Positions 48,971-57,411 of a stretch of DNA of 64,000 nucleotides are shown here, in pieces. Source of the stretch: Cellulosimicrobium cellulans (lineage in GTDB: Bacteria > Actinomycetota > Actinomycetes > Actinomycetales > Cellulomonadaceae); the NCBI RefSeq assembly GCF_016907755.1, contig NZ_JAFBCN010000001.1:434001-498000 (forward strand), in the 5' to 3' direction. How positions within the stretch are numbered: the stretch's first letter is position 1; the number at the start of each line of letters is the position of its first letter. Both the position numbers and the translations under genes were made by a program. The notes beneath the pieces are model-generated. The model had not been told where the DNA came from and made no database searches. It saw only the letters and a list, made by a program, of their open reading frames with translations.

Positions 48971-50080
48971 CTACCGCGCGGGCGCGGTCGACGCACGCAC
49001 GACGAGCGCGACGTCGATGCGGGTGACGCCGGTGGGGCCGTCGGCCGGCTCGTCGCGGGCCGCGTCCGGGGCGGGCCGCCGCGGTCGGGACGTGCCCTGG
49101 TCGAGCGCGTCCAGGAGCAGGTCGGCCGCCGTGCGCCCCTTGAGCGCGGTGTCCTGCGCGACCGTCGTGAGCGGCGGGTCGACGTAGCGCGCGATCTCGG
49201 CGTCGTCGAACCCGACGACCGACACCTCGTCCGGGACGCGGACCCCGGCCTGCGCCAGCCCGCGCGAGATCCCGGCGGCGAGGACGTCGGCCGTGGCGAA
49301 CACCGCCGTCGCGCCGGGGTGCTCGGCCGCGACGCGCGCTGCGGCGTCGAGGCCGTCGTCGTACGTCGTGTTCGCCGCCACGACGTGGAGCACGACGCCG
49401 TCCCCCGTCTCCCCGCGGACCAGGGCCCGTCCCTCCCCGGCTGCCGGGTCGAGCCCGAGACCCGTGCGGAACCCCGCGAGGCGCTCGCGGACGACCTGGC
49501 TCGTCGTGCCCACGGGTCCGCACAGCACGACCTCGCGGTGGCCCAGGGCGCGCAGGTGCTCGCCCGCGAGCCGCCCGCCCTCGAGGTCGTCGGCGCGCAC
49601 GGTCGCGGCGCCGGGGGCGTCCACGTAGGTGTCGACGACGACGGCGGGCACGCCCCGCGGCAGGTCGAGCGCCGCGAGCTCGTCGTCGGTGAAGCCCATG
49701 ACGACGATCCCGTCGAGGTTCCAGCGCTGCACGGAGTCGAGCACGTCGCGGTGGTGCGTGACGCCGCGGAGCATGAGGTGGTGGTCGCGCTCGCGCAGGC
49801 GTGCCTCGACGGCCCCGGCGACGGCGACGTCGTGCGGGCTGCCCAGCAGGCTGCCGCCGTCGGCGCGGTCGGGCAGCAGCAGGCCGACGAGGCGCGTGCG
49901 GCGCGCAGCGAGGCTCTGCGCCGGGCCGTTGGGCACGTAGCCCCGCACGGCGACGATGCGCTCGACCTCGCGCGCGGTCGCGGGGGAGACGCGGCCGAGG
50001 TTGCCGTTGACCACGTTGGAGACGGTCATGACGGACACGCCCGCCTCCCGGGCGATGTCCTTGAGCGTGACGCGGGCCAT
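48971..50080 (-). CDS. LacI-family repressor of the sugar uptake/GH31 locus
   Basis: This 369-residue regulator has a LacI HTH (VTLKDIAREAGVSVMTVSNV) and hinge (PNGPAQSLAARRTRLVGLLL), followed by a sugar-binding effector domain (to VVGFDDAEIARYVDPPLTTV). An insertion of about 25 residues near the C-terminus (PRRPAPDAARDEPADG region) is unusual. It is divergent from a sugar-binding lipoprotein and a GH31 gene. Two adjacent copies of a 14-bp palindrome sit in the shared intergenic region, so it very likely controls both directions. Confidence 0.93.
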   Translation of the reverse strand: MARVTLKDIAREAGVSVMTVSNVVNGNLGRVSPATAREVERIVAVRGYVPNGPAQSLAARRTRLVGLLLPDRADGGSLLGSPHDVAVAGAVEARLRERDHHLMLRGVTHHRDVLDSVQRWNLDGIVVMGFTDDELAALDLPRGVPAVVVDTYVDAPGAATVRADDLEGGRLAGEHLRALGHREVVLCGPVGTTSQVVRERLAGFRTGLGLDPAAGEGRALVRGETGDGVVLHVVAANTTYDDGLDAAARVAAEHPGATAVFATADVLAAGISRGLAQAGVRVPDEVSVVGFDDAEIARYVDPPLTTVAQDTALKGRTAADLLLDALDQGTSRPRRPAPDAARDEPADGPTGVTRIDVALVVRASTAPAR

Positions 50081-50240
50081 CGGCGGCGCGGCTCCTTCGG
50101 TCGAGGCGGGGCGTGGGCGGGCGGTGGTCGGCCCGGGAGCCGACGGTACGTCGTCGTGCGGCACCGGGCTCGACGGTCTCGCGCCCAGGCCCGTGACCAA
50201 CTCGTGACCACCGAGCTCCTTGACGACCGATCCTAGACGC

Positions 50241-50268
50241 GTTTAGCGTTAAACATATAGCGCTAAAC
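50241..50268. promoter_or_regulatory. Tandem LacI-type operators
   Basis: GTTTAGCGTTAAAC (50241-50254) and ATATAGCGCTAAAC (50255-50268) abut directly. Both are near copies of the perfect palindrome GTTTAGCGCTAAAC. The AT-rich patch lies 121 bases before the binding-protein start and 161 bases before the lacI start. Binding of two dimers side by side is likely. Confidence 0.75.
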
Positions 50269-50388
50269 CTCGCCGGGGACGGCGGCTCGTGCGGGACGGT
50301 CCGCACGGGTGCCGAGGGGCGGCGCGGGAACCCGAGCCAGCAGACCGTGGGCCATCATGGCCGCGGGAGTCCGCACCGAGGAGAGACG

Positions 50389-51768
50389 ATGAAGTCAGCA
50401 ACCACGGTGGGCGCGTTCGCGCTCACCGGCGCCCTGGTCCTCACCCTGACCGCGTGCAGCACCGGCGACGACGCCGAGGGTGACGGCGTCGCCAGCTCCG
50501 GCGCGGTCGAGATCGAGGTCTCGATCGACGCCGGCCTGGACGACGACGCACGCGCCAAGTTCGACGAGCGCGTCGCGCAGTTCGAGGGCGAGCACCCGGA
50601 CATCACCGTCACGGCACGCGAGTACACGTGGGAGGGCACGACGTTCGCGACGGAGCTCGCCGGCGGCACGCTGCCCGACGTCTTCACCATCCCGTTCACC
50701 GACGGCCGCGGCCTCATCGAGCGCGAGCAGATCGCCGACATCAGCGACCTCGTCGCCGCGCTCCCGTACGCGGAGGACTTCAACCCGAACGTCGCGCAGG
50801 CCGGCCAGGCCGCCGACGGCTCGATGTGGGCCGTGCCCATCGCCGCCTACAGCCAGGGCCTGCACTACAACCGCACGCTGTTCGAGCAGGCCGGGCTCGA
50901 CCCCGACGACCCGCCGACCACGTGGGAGGAGGTCCGCGCGGACGCGAAGACCATCGCGGACGCCACGGGCGTCGCGGGCTACGCGACCATGACGTCGGGC
51001 AACACCGGGGGCTGGATCCTCACGACGCTCACCGACGCGTTCGGCGGCGCCGTCCAGGAGTTCGACGGCGAGACCGCGACCTCGACGATCGACACCCCCG
51101 AGGTCACCGAGGTGCTCGAGTACCTGCACGCGCTGCGGTGGGAGGACGGCTCGATGGGCGCGAACTTCCTCTACGACTGGGGGAGCATCAACCAGGACTT
51201 CGCCGCGGGCCAGATCGGCATGTACGTCTCGGGCGGCGGCAACTACGGCAACCTCTTCACGCAGAACGCGATGAACCCGGACGACTACGGCCTCACGGTC
51301 ATCCCGCTCGTCGGCGACGGCGGCGTCCTCGGCGGCGGCACGCTCGCCGCGGTGAGCGCGAAGGCCTCGCCCGAGGAGCAGGCGGCCGGCGTCGAGTGGA
51401 TCGACTTCTACTACATGCAGAAGCTCGCGGACGAGGACGCGGCGAAGCTCGACGCCGAGACCGCCGCCGCGAACGACCAGCCGGTCGGCGCCCCGGAGCT
51501 CCCGGTCTTCGACGAGCAGACGTACCTCGAGTCGCGCACCTGGATCGCGGACTACGTCAACGTGCCGGTGGACCAGATGAGCTCCTACACGGAGAACATC
51601 TTCGACCAGCCGGTGGTCCCCGAGCCCGCGCGCTCGACCCAGGAGATCTACGCGCTGCTCGACCCGGTGGTCCAGGCCGTGCTCACGGACGAGAACGCGG
51701 ACATCGACGCGCTCGTCGCCCAGGCGCAGAAGGAAGCCCAGGCGCTCCTCGACGCCGCCCAGGGCTGA
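50389..51768 (+). CDS. ABC transporter sugar-binding lipoprotein (family 1 SBP)
   Basis: This 459-residue extracellular binding protein has a lipoprotein signal ending in LTAC (Cys23 lipidated) and a mature protein with the family 1 extracellular solute-binding signature (FDERVAQFEGEHPDITVTAR, LYNRTLFEQAGLDPDDPPTT-like LHYNRTLFEQ). ATG 50389 has a GAGGAGAG ribosome binding site. Usually two permease genes follow such a gene. Here the next gene is a GH31 glycosidase, with a palindromic repeat between, and no MalF/MalG-type permease is present in the window. The ligand is probably an oligosaccharide related to the GH31 substrate. Confidence 0.9.
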   Translation: MKSATTVGAFALTGALVLTLTACSTGDDAEGDGVASSGAVEIEVSIDAGLDDDARAKFDERVAQFEGEHPDITVTAREYTWEGTTFATELAGGTLPDVFTIPFTDGRGLIEREQIADISDLVAALPYAEDFNPNVAQAGQAADGSMWAVPIAAYSQGLHYNRTLFEQAGLDPDDPPTTWEEVRADAKTIADATGVAGYATMTSGNTGGWILTTLTDAFGGAVQEFDGETATSTIDTPEVTEVLEYLHALRWEDGSMGANFLYDWGSINQDFAAGQIGMYVSGGGNYGNLFTQNAMNPDDYGLTVIPLVGDGGVLGGGTLAAVSAKASPEEQAAGVEWIDFYYMQKLADEDAAKLDAETAAANDQPVGAPELPVFDEQTYLESRTWIADYVNVPVDQMSSYTENIFDQPVVPEPARSTQEIYALLDPVVQAVLTDENADIDALVAQAQKEAQALLDAAQG

Positions 51769-51778
51769 CGCCCACCGC

Positions 51779-51834
51779 CGAACCCGGGGTTGCAGGTACC
51801 TCAGGCGCCGAACCCACCCGTATCCCCGGGTTCG
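51779..51834 (-). repeat. 56-bp palindromic repeat, family 2, copy D2
   Basis: CGAACCCGGGG (51779-51789) pairs with CCCCGGGTTCG (51824-51834). In reverse orientation it matches D1 (27467-27522) at 48 of 56 positions. It is placed 11 bases after the binding-protein stop, where it could serve as terminator or mRNA 3' stabiliser between the binding-protein and GH31 genes. Confidence 0.85.
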
Positions 51835-51920
51835 GCGCCGCACCGGGCCCGTGACCCCGGGGTCGGCGTCCCACCCGTGCGCCACCACGGACCCACCACG
51901 ACGCCGGCGGTCACGACTCC

Positions 51921-51930
51921 CGTGATCACG
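51921..51930. promoter_or_regulatory. Short palindrome upstream of GH31
   Basis: CGTGATCACG is a perfect 10-bp palindrome 28 bases before the GH31 start. It may be an operator or chance; no clear -35/-10 pair is visible next to it. Confidence 0.3.
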
Positions 51931-51957
51931 AACCAGCACCGACAGGAACTGCCCCAC

Positions 51958-54537
51958 ATGACCTTCCCGCCCCGCATCCCGACCAGCCCCGTCGCCCGCC
52001 CCGAGGCGACGATCCGGGGCGACGGGTTCCGGATCACGGTGCTCGCCGACGGGCTCGTGCGCCTCGAGCGCGCGGAGGACGAGGCGTTCGAGGACCGCGC
52101 GTCGGCGTTCGCGCTGCACCGCGACCTGCCGGTGCCGGAGTTCCGGGTCACCCGGTCCGCCACCGGGTCCTCGGACGGGGTCGAGGTCGTCACGGACCGG
52201 CTGCGCCTGCGGTACGACGGCGGCCCGTTCACCGCGAGCGGGCTGAGCGTCGAGGTGCGCGGCGCGCACTCGGCCTACCACGGGGTGTGGCGGTACGGGC
52301 AGCGCGGGCCGGGCGTCCCGGCGACGGCGGTCCCGCTGGAGCCCGACGCCGTCGGGAACGGACCGGGCAACCTCGGCGGGACGGCGCGCACGCTCGACGA
52401 GGCGGACGGGCCGGTCCCGCTGGGCCCTGGGGTGGTCTCGCGCGACGGCTGGGCCGTGATCGACGACTCGGCGAGCCTCGTCCTGGACGACGACGGCTGG
52501 GTCGCCCCGCGCGACGGGTCGCGCCAGGACCTGTACGTGTTCGCGTACGGGCACGACTACCGCGCCGCGCTGCGGGCGCTGTACGCGCTGTCCGGCCCGC
52601 AGCCCGTCCTGCCCCGCTACGCGCTCGGCACGTGGTGGAGCCGCTTCCACCGGTACTCGGCCGCGTCGTACGCGGAGCTCGTGCGGCGCTTCCGTCGCGA
52701 GGGCGTCCCGCTCTCGGTCGCGGTGCTCGACATGGACTGGCACGTGACCGACGTCGACCCGCGGCACGGGAGCGGGTGGACCGGGTACTCGTGGAACCGC
52801 GAGCTGTTCCCCGACCCGGCGGCGTTCCTGCGGTCCCTGCACGACGACGGCCTGCGCGTCACGCTCAACGTGCACCCCGCGGACGGGGTCCGCGCGTTCG
52901 AGGACGCCTACCCGGCGATGGCGGCCGCGCTCGGCCGGGACGCGGAGGGCGGCGACCCGATCGCGTTCGACGCGACCGACCGGGACTTCCTGCGGGCGTA
53001 CGTCGAGGTGCTCCACCGGGGCCTCGAGCGCGACGGGGTCGACTTCTGGTGGGTCGACTGGCAGCAGGGCGGCGTCTCGCGCGTGCCGGGCGTCGACCCG
53101 CTGTGGATGCTCAACCACGTCCACTACCTCGACAACGCGAGCGCGGGGTCGCGGGCCGCCGCGGGACGCGCGACGCGCGCGCTGACCTTCTCCCGGTACG
53201 CCGGCCCGGGGAGCCACCGCTACCCGGTCGGGTTCTCGGGCGACTCGGTCATCTCGTGGGAGTCGCTCGACTTCCAGCCCTACTTCACCGCGACCGCGAG
53301 CAACATCGGGTACGGATGGTGGAGCCACGACGTCGGCGGCCACATGCACGGCACCAAGGACGACGAGCTCGCGACGCGCTGGGTGCAGCTCGGCGTCTTC
53401 TCGCCCGTCCTGCGCCTGCACTCGGCAGGGAACCCGTTCACGCGCAAGGAGCCGTGGACGTTCGGCCCCGAGGCCCGCGACGCCCAGGTCGCGGCGCTGC
53501 GCCTGCGCCACCGCCTGCTGCCCTACCTGCACACGATGAACGTCCGGGCCGCCCGCGAGGGCGTGCCCCTCGTCCAGCCGCTCTACCACGAGTGGCCGGA
53601 GCAGCCCGAGGCCTACGTGGCCCGCAACCAGTACCTCTTCGGGTCCGAGCTCGTCGTCGCGCCGATCACCGCCCCCGCGGACCGCGAGGCCGGGGTGGCC
53701 GCGGTGCGCGCGTGGCTCCCGGAGGGCACGTGGGTCGACCTGCTCGGCGGGCTCGTCTACGACGGCGGCCGCGAGGCGTGGCTGCACCGCGACCTCGCGA
53801 GCATCCCCGTCCTCGCGCGGTCGGGCGCGGTCGTGCCGCTCGACGGCGCGACCGTCCCGGGCAACGGCGTGGCCCACCCGGAGCACGTCGAGGTCCTCGT
53901 GGTCGTCGGGGCCGACGGCGCGCTCGACCTCGTCGAGGACGCCGAGGGCCTCCCGGTGGGAGCCGACGGCGGAGCGTCGGCCGGGGCGGACGGGTCGTCC
54001 CCGCCCGCGGAGGCTCGCACCCCGGTCGTGTTCGAGCAGGCGACCGGAAGGGCCGTCGTGGGCCCGGTCGAGGGCGACGCGCGCGTCGTGCCCGCCCGGC
54101 GGCGCTGGACCCTGACGTTCCCGGCGCTCGCGGCCGACGACGACGGACCGGTCGTGACGGTCGACGGCGCCCGGGCGGACGCGCTCGTCGAGCGCGACGA
54201 CCGCGGGCTGCACGTCACGGTCGAGGCGGTCGCGCCGGCGTCCTGCCTCGTCGTCGACCTCGGGCGGGGACCACGGCTCGGGGACAACGACGTCGACGCG
54301 CGCCTGTTCGCCGTGCTCGACCGCGCTCGTGTCCCGTACGACGACAAGGAGCGCGCCCACCGCGTGCTCACGGCGGACCGGCCGCTGTCGGTGCGCGTGT
54401 CGCACCTGCAGGCGCTCGGCCTGCCCCGCGCGCTCGAGTCCGCGCTCACCGAGATCCTCCTGGCCCGTGTGCCAGGTCAGCACGTCACCGGCGAGGACGT
54501 CCTCACCGGCCTGTCGGAAGCCGTCCGACCGGCCTGA
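51958..54537 (+). CDS. GH31 family glycosidase (alpha-glucosidase/alpha-xylosidase-like)
   Basis: This 859-residue cytoplasmic enzyme has no signal peptide. The GH31 catalytic nucleophile is Asp367 in WWVDWQQGG, the acid/base Asp429 in VGFSGDSVISW, and the conserved regions VAVLDMDWHVTDVD and GYGWWSHDVGGHMHG are intact. The N-terminal beta-sandwich and C-terminal beta domains are present; an extra C-terminal segment of about 150 residues contains a helical tail (VSHLQALGLPRALESALTEI). Substrate class in GH31 (glucosyl, xylosyl, galactosyl, sulfoquinovosyl) cannot be told apart by reading. The intracellular location and the upstream binding protein suggest hydrolysis of an imported oligosaccharide. 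Confidence 0.93.
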   Translation: MTFPPRIPTSPVARPEATIRGDGFRITVLADGLVRLERAEDEAFEDRASAFALHRDLPVPEFRVTRSATGSSDGVEVVTDRLRLRYDGGPFTASGLSVEVRGAHSAYHGVWRYGQRGPGVPATAVPLEPDAVGNGPGNLGGTARTLDEADGPVPLGPGVVSRDGWAVIDDSASLVLDDDGWVAPRDGSRQDLYVFAYGHDYRAALRALYALSGPQPVLPRYALGTWWSRFHRYSAASYAELVRRFRREGVPLSVAVLDMDWHVTDVDPRHGSGWTGYSWNRELFPDPAAFLRSLHDDGLRVTLNVHPADGVRAFEDAYPAMAAALGRDAEGGDPIAFDATDRDFLRAYVEVLHRGLERDGVDFWWVDWQQGGVSRVPGVDPLWMLNHVHYLDNASAGSRAAAGRATRALTFSRYAGPGSHRYPVGFSGDSVISWESLDFQPYFTATASNIGYGWWSHDVGGHMHGTKDDELATRWVQLGVFSPVLRLHSAGNPFTRKEPWTFGPEARDAQVAALRLRHRLLPYLHTMNVRAAREGVPLVQPLYHEWPEQPEAYVARNQYLFGSELVVAPITAPADREAGVAAVRAWLPEGTWVDLLGGLVYDGGREAWLHRDLASIPVLARSGAVVPLDGATVPGNGVAHPEHVEVLVVVGADGALDLVEDAEGLPVGADGGASAGADGSSPPAEARTPVVFEQATGRAVVGPVEGDARVVPARRRWTLTFPALAADDDGPVVTVDGARADALVERDDRGLHVTVEAVAPASCLVVDLGRGPRLGDNDVDARLFAVLDRARVPYDDKERAHRVLTADRPLSVRVSHLQALGLPRALESALTEILLARVPGQHVTGEDVLTGLSEAVRPA

Positions 54538-54545
54538 GGGTCCGT

Positions 54546-54585
54546 CGGGTGCCGCGCCGTTCGTGCTGGGGCGGCGCGGCACCCG
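54546..54585. terminator. Terminator hairpin after GH31
   Basis: CGGGTGCCGCGCCG (54546-54559) pairs perfectly with 54572-54585, a 14-bp stem with a 12-base loop, beginning 8 bases after the GH31 stop. No T-tract. The rest of the gap to 54745 shows no gene. Confidence 0.75.
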
Positions 54586-54745
54586 GACGAGCCTCGGCCC
54601 CGCCCTTGCTCCGGCCGTCATGCGTTCTGCGTGACGACCCCGCGACGCACCGTCGTCATGCTGGCGGGAGGGGCGATCGGGCAGGGGCGACGGGCCCGGG
54701 GCGGCCGGCCCCGGTCGACCCGCGTCGGAAGGGTGGGTGGTCGGC

Positions 54746-55126
54746 GTGGACCACGCGGAGGTGCTCCGGCGGCTCACGGTCAACGACGAGCGCGTCGCCG
54801 ACGGCACCGGGCTGGGGGACGACGCGCTCTCCGGGCGCGACCGGGCCCTGGTGCGGATCGCGGCCGCCGTCGCCGTCGGGGCTCCGGTCCCCACCTACGG
54901 TGCCGAGATCGACGGGGCGGTCGAGGCCGGGGTCGACGCGGAGGAGGTGGTGGGGGTCCTCGCGGCGGTCGTGCCGGTCGTCGGGCTGCCGACGGTCGTG
55001 GCGGCCGCGCCGCGGGTCGCGCTCGCCCTGGGCCTGGAACCCGTCGAGGGGTGGGACGACGCCGACGGGCCCGGGCCCGCGGGGGGCAGCGCGTCGTCGG
55101 ACGGCGCGCTCCGGCGTCCCGGGTGA
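54746..55126 (+). CDS. Carboxymuconolactone decarboxylase-like (AhpD fold) protein
   Basis: This small helical protein of about 126 residues resembles the CMD family (VDHAEVLRRLTVNDERVADG, then DRALVRIAAAVAVGAPVPTY and EVVGVLAAVVPVVGLPTVVA). The redox CxxC pair of AhpD is absent, so a peroxidase role is unlikely; it may be a gamma-carboxymuconolactone decarboxylase relative of unknown use. GTG 54746 or GTG 54737 could be the start; the GGAAGGG at 54727 fits neither spacing perfectly. Confidence 0.7.
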   Translation: MDHAEVLRRLTVNDERVADGTGLGDDALSGRDRALVRIAAAVAVGAPVPTYGAEIDGAVEAGVDAEEVVGVLAAVVPVVGLPTVVAAAPRVALALGLEPVEGWDDADGPGPAGGSASSDGALRRPG

Positions 55127-55176
55127 TTTCCCAGGCTCCGGTTGAGGCCCCCAGGGGCCGCTCCTAGGCTGCTCGC

Positions 55177-57411
55177 GTGTCCGACGGGAGCCGTCAGGCG
55201 GTCACCGCGCGACCGGATCTCAGCACGGCGCTGCTCGCGGGCAAGGTCGAGCCACCGGCGCCGCGCCGCGGTGCGGTCTCGCGGCGCGGGCTCGTCGAGC
55301 GCGCACGGCGGGACGGCGCGCGGGTCGTCGTGGTGACGGCTCCGCCCGGCTACGGCAAGACGACGATGCTCGCGGAGTGGGCGAGCGTCGAGGACCGCGC
55401 TGTCGCGTGGGCCAGCCTCGACCGGCTCGACGACGACCCCGGCGCCCTGCTCACGCTCCTCGCCCTCGCGTGCGCGCCCGTGTCGCCCGAGGTCGCCGCG
55501 GTGGCGGCCGAGATGCGCGGCACGGGCGCGGCGATGCTCGGCCGGTCGGCCCCGCTGCTCGCGTCCGCGCTCGCGCGCACGGGCACGCCGTTCGTGCTGT
55601 TCGTCGACGACCTGCACGAGGCGGGCTCGGTGGCCTGCCGGGACGCGCTCGAGGTCGTGCTCGGCGGCGTCCCGCCGGGGTCGCAGGTCGTCGTCGCGAG
55701 CCGCCGCGCGCCCGGGTACGACGCGCGGCGGCGCGTGGAGGGCGACCTCGTCGAGATCGGCCCCGACGACCTGCGGGTCGACGCCGCCGGCGCGCGCGAG
55801 ATCTTCCGCGCCGCGGGGGTCGAGCCGGGCGAGGCGCTGGACCGCGTGGTCGAGCGGTGCGAGGGCTGGCCGACGGGCGTCTTCCTCTGCGCGCTGCTCG
55901 TGCGCGACGGCGAGGACCCGGCGTCCCTCACGGGGACCGACCGGTTCGTCGCCGACTACCTGTACCGCGAGTGCATGACCCTCCTTCCCGCGCGGACCCA
56001 GCACTTCCTGCGCGCCACGGCCGTGCTCGACCAGCTCTCGGCGCCGACGTGCGACGCCCTCCTGGGCACCACGGACGCCGCGGAGCGGCTGCGCGAGCTG
56101 GAGGACGCGAGCCTCTTCCTGGTCCCGCTCGACCACCACCGCGGCTGGTTCCGCTACCACGCCCTGTTCCGCGAGTTCCTGCTCGCAGAGCTCGACCGGG
56201 TCGAGCCCGACGCCGTCGCGCCGCTCCACCGGCGCGCCGCCGCGTGGCACGTCGACGAAGGGCTTGAGGCCCGCGCGGTCGAGCACCTCCTCGCGGCGGG
56301 CGACGTCGAGGAGGCGGCCGTCCTCGTCGGGCGCCTCGCGCTGTCGACGTACCAGGACGGCGGGGTGGCCGTCGTGACGCGCTGGCTCGACACCCTCGGC
56401 GACGCCGTCGTCGAGGCGTTCCCCGAGCTCATGGTCGTCGCCGCGTGGCGCGCGCTGCTGCTCGGCGAGTCCCCGGCGGCCGAGCGGTGGGCCGCCGTGC
56501 TGGAGGGCTTCGACGCGTCCCTCCTCCCCGACGAGGACCGCGTCGCGCTCGAGTCCGCCCGGTGCCAGGTGCGGGCCGCGATGTGCGTCGACGGCCCGGA
56601 GGCGTCCCTCGCGTGCGCGGCGTACGCCGTCGAGCACGAGCCCGCGTGGAGCCCGTGGCGGGACCAGGCGCTCCACCTCCTGGGCTCGGCCCACCTGCTC
56701 GTGGGCGACCGGGACGCGGCGCGCGAGGCGTTCGTCGAGGCCGTGGCGTGCGGGGCCGGGGCGGGGAACCCGGACTCCGTGCTGCTCAGCGAGGCGGAGC
56801 TGGGGATCCTCGCGCTCGACGACGGCCGGTGGGACGACGCCGAGCGGCACGCGCGCGTCGCGGTCGACACGGTCGACGCCCACCACATGGAGGGCTACTC
56901 GACCACGGCGATCGCCTTCGCCGTGCGTGCCCGCGTCGCCGCGCACCGGGGCGAGCACACCGCGGCGGAGCGCTTCGTCGCGCGCGGGATGCGCGCCCGG
57001 GTGCCCTGCACGTACGTCATGCCGTACCTCGCGCTGCGTGTCCGGCTCCAGCTCGGGTACGCGTGCCTCGCCCTCGGGGACCGCACGACCGCGACCCACC
57101 TCGCCGCCGAGGCGGCCGAGATCCTGCGTCGCCGCCCGCGCGTCGGGCTGCTCGCGGGCGAGGTCGCCGCCTTCCGGGCCCGGCTCGAGACCGTCGCGGC
57201 GACGCGCGGGGCACCGCCGCTCACCCCGGCCGAGCTCCGGCTCCTGCCCTACCTGCAGACCCACCTCACGATGGCGGAGATCGGCCGCCGGCTCTTCGTG
57301 TCCCGCAACACCGTGAGCACCCAGGTCGGCGCGATCTACCGCAAGCTCGGTGCGACGACCCGCGGCGCCGCGGTCGAGCGCGCCGTGACCCTCGGCCTCC
57401 TCGGGAGCTAG
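55177..57411 (+). CDS. LAL/MalT-type LuxR-family ATP-dependent regulator
   Basis: This 744-residue regulator has an N-terminal STAND ATPase (Walker A APPGYGKT, 55-62; Walker B FVLFVDDLHEAG), a winged-helix and TPR-like helical arm (many Ala/Glu helices from 330 to 650) and a C-terminal LuxR HTH (TMAEIGRRLFVSRNTVSTQV). Such proteins oligomerise on inducer and ATP binding. A TAGGCT at 55165-55170 lies 6 bases before GTG 55177, suggesting a leaderless mRNA. Its stop overlaps the convergent epoxide hydrolase by four bases. Targets are unknown. Confidence 0.88.
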   Translation: MSDGSRQAVTARPDLSTALLAGKVEPPAPRRGAVSRRGLVERARRDGARVVVVTAPPGYGKTTMLAEWASVEDRAVAWASLDRLDDDPGALLTLLALACAPVSPEVAAVAAEMRGTGAAMLGRSAPLLASALARTGTPFVLFVDDLHEAGSVACRDALEVVLGGVPPGSQVVVASRRAPGYDARRRVEGDLVEIGPDDLRVDAAGAREIFRAAGVEPGEALDRVVERCEGWPTGVFLCALLVRDGEDPASLTGTDRFVADYLYRECMTLLPARTQHFLRATAVLDQLSAPTCDALLGTTDAAERLRELEDASLFLVPLDHHRGWFRYHALFREFLLAELDRVEPDAVAPLHRRAAAWHVDEGLEARAVEHLLAAGDVEEAAVLVGRLALSTYQDGGVAVVTRWLDTLGDAVVEAFPELMVVAAWRALLLGESPAAERWAAVLEGFDASLLPDEDRVALESARCQVRAAMCVDGPEASLACAAYAVEHEPAWSPWRDQALHLLGSAHLLVGDRDAAREAFVEAVACGAGAGNPDSVLLSEAELGILALDDGRWDDAERHARVAVDTVDAHHMEGYSTTAIAFAVRARVAAHRGEHTAAERFVARGMRARVPCTYVMPYLALRVRLQLGYACLALGDRTTATHLAAEAAEILRRRPRVGLLAGEVAAFRARLETVAATRGAPPLTPAELRLLPYLQTHLTMAEIGRRLFVSRNTVSTQVGAIYRKLGATTRGAAVERAVTLGLLGS

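Noticed and set aside
50395-54894. 1,499-codon minus-strand frame across the binding protein and GH31 genes
   Set aside because: It runs antisense through two well-supported genes and the repeat between them, has Arg/Val/Asp-rich composition, and no recognisable domain or ribosome binding site.
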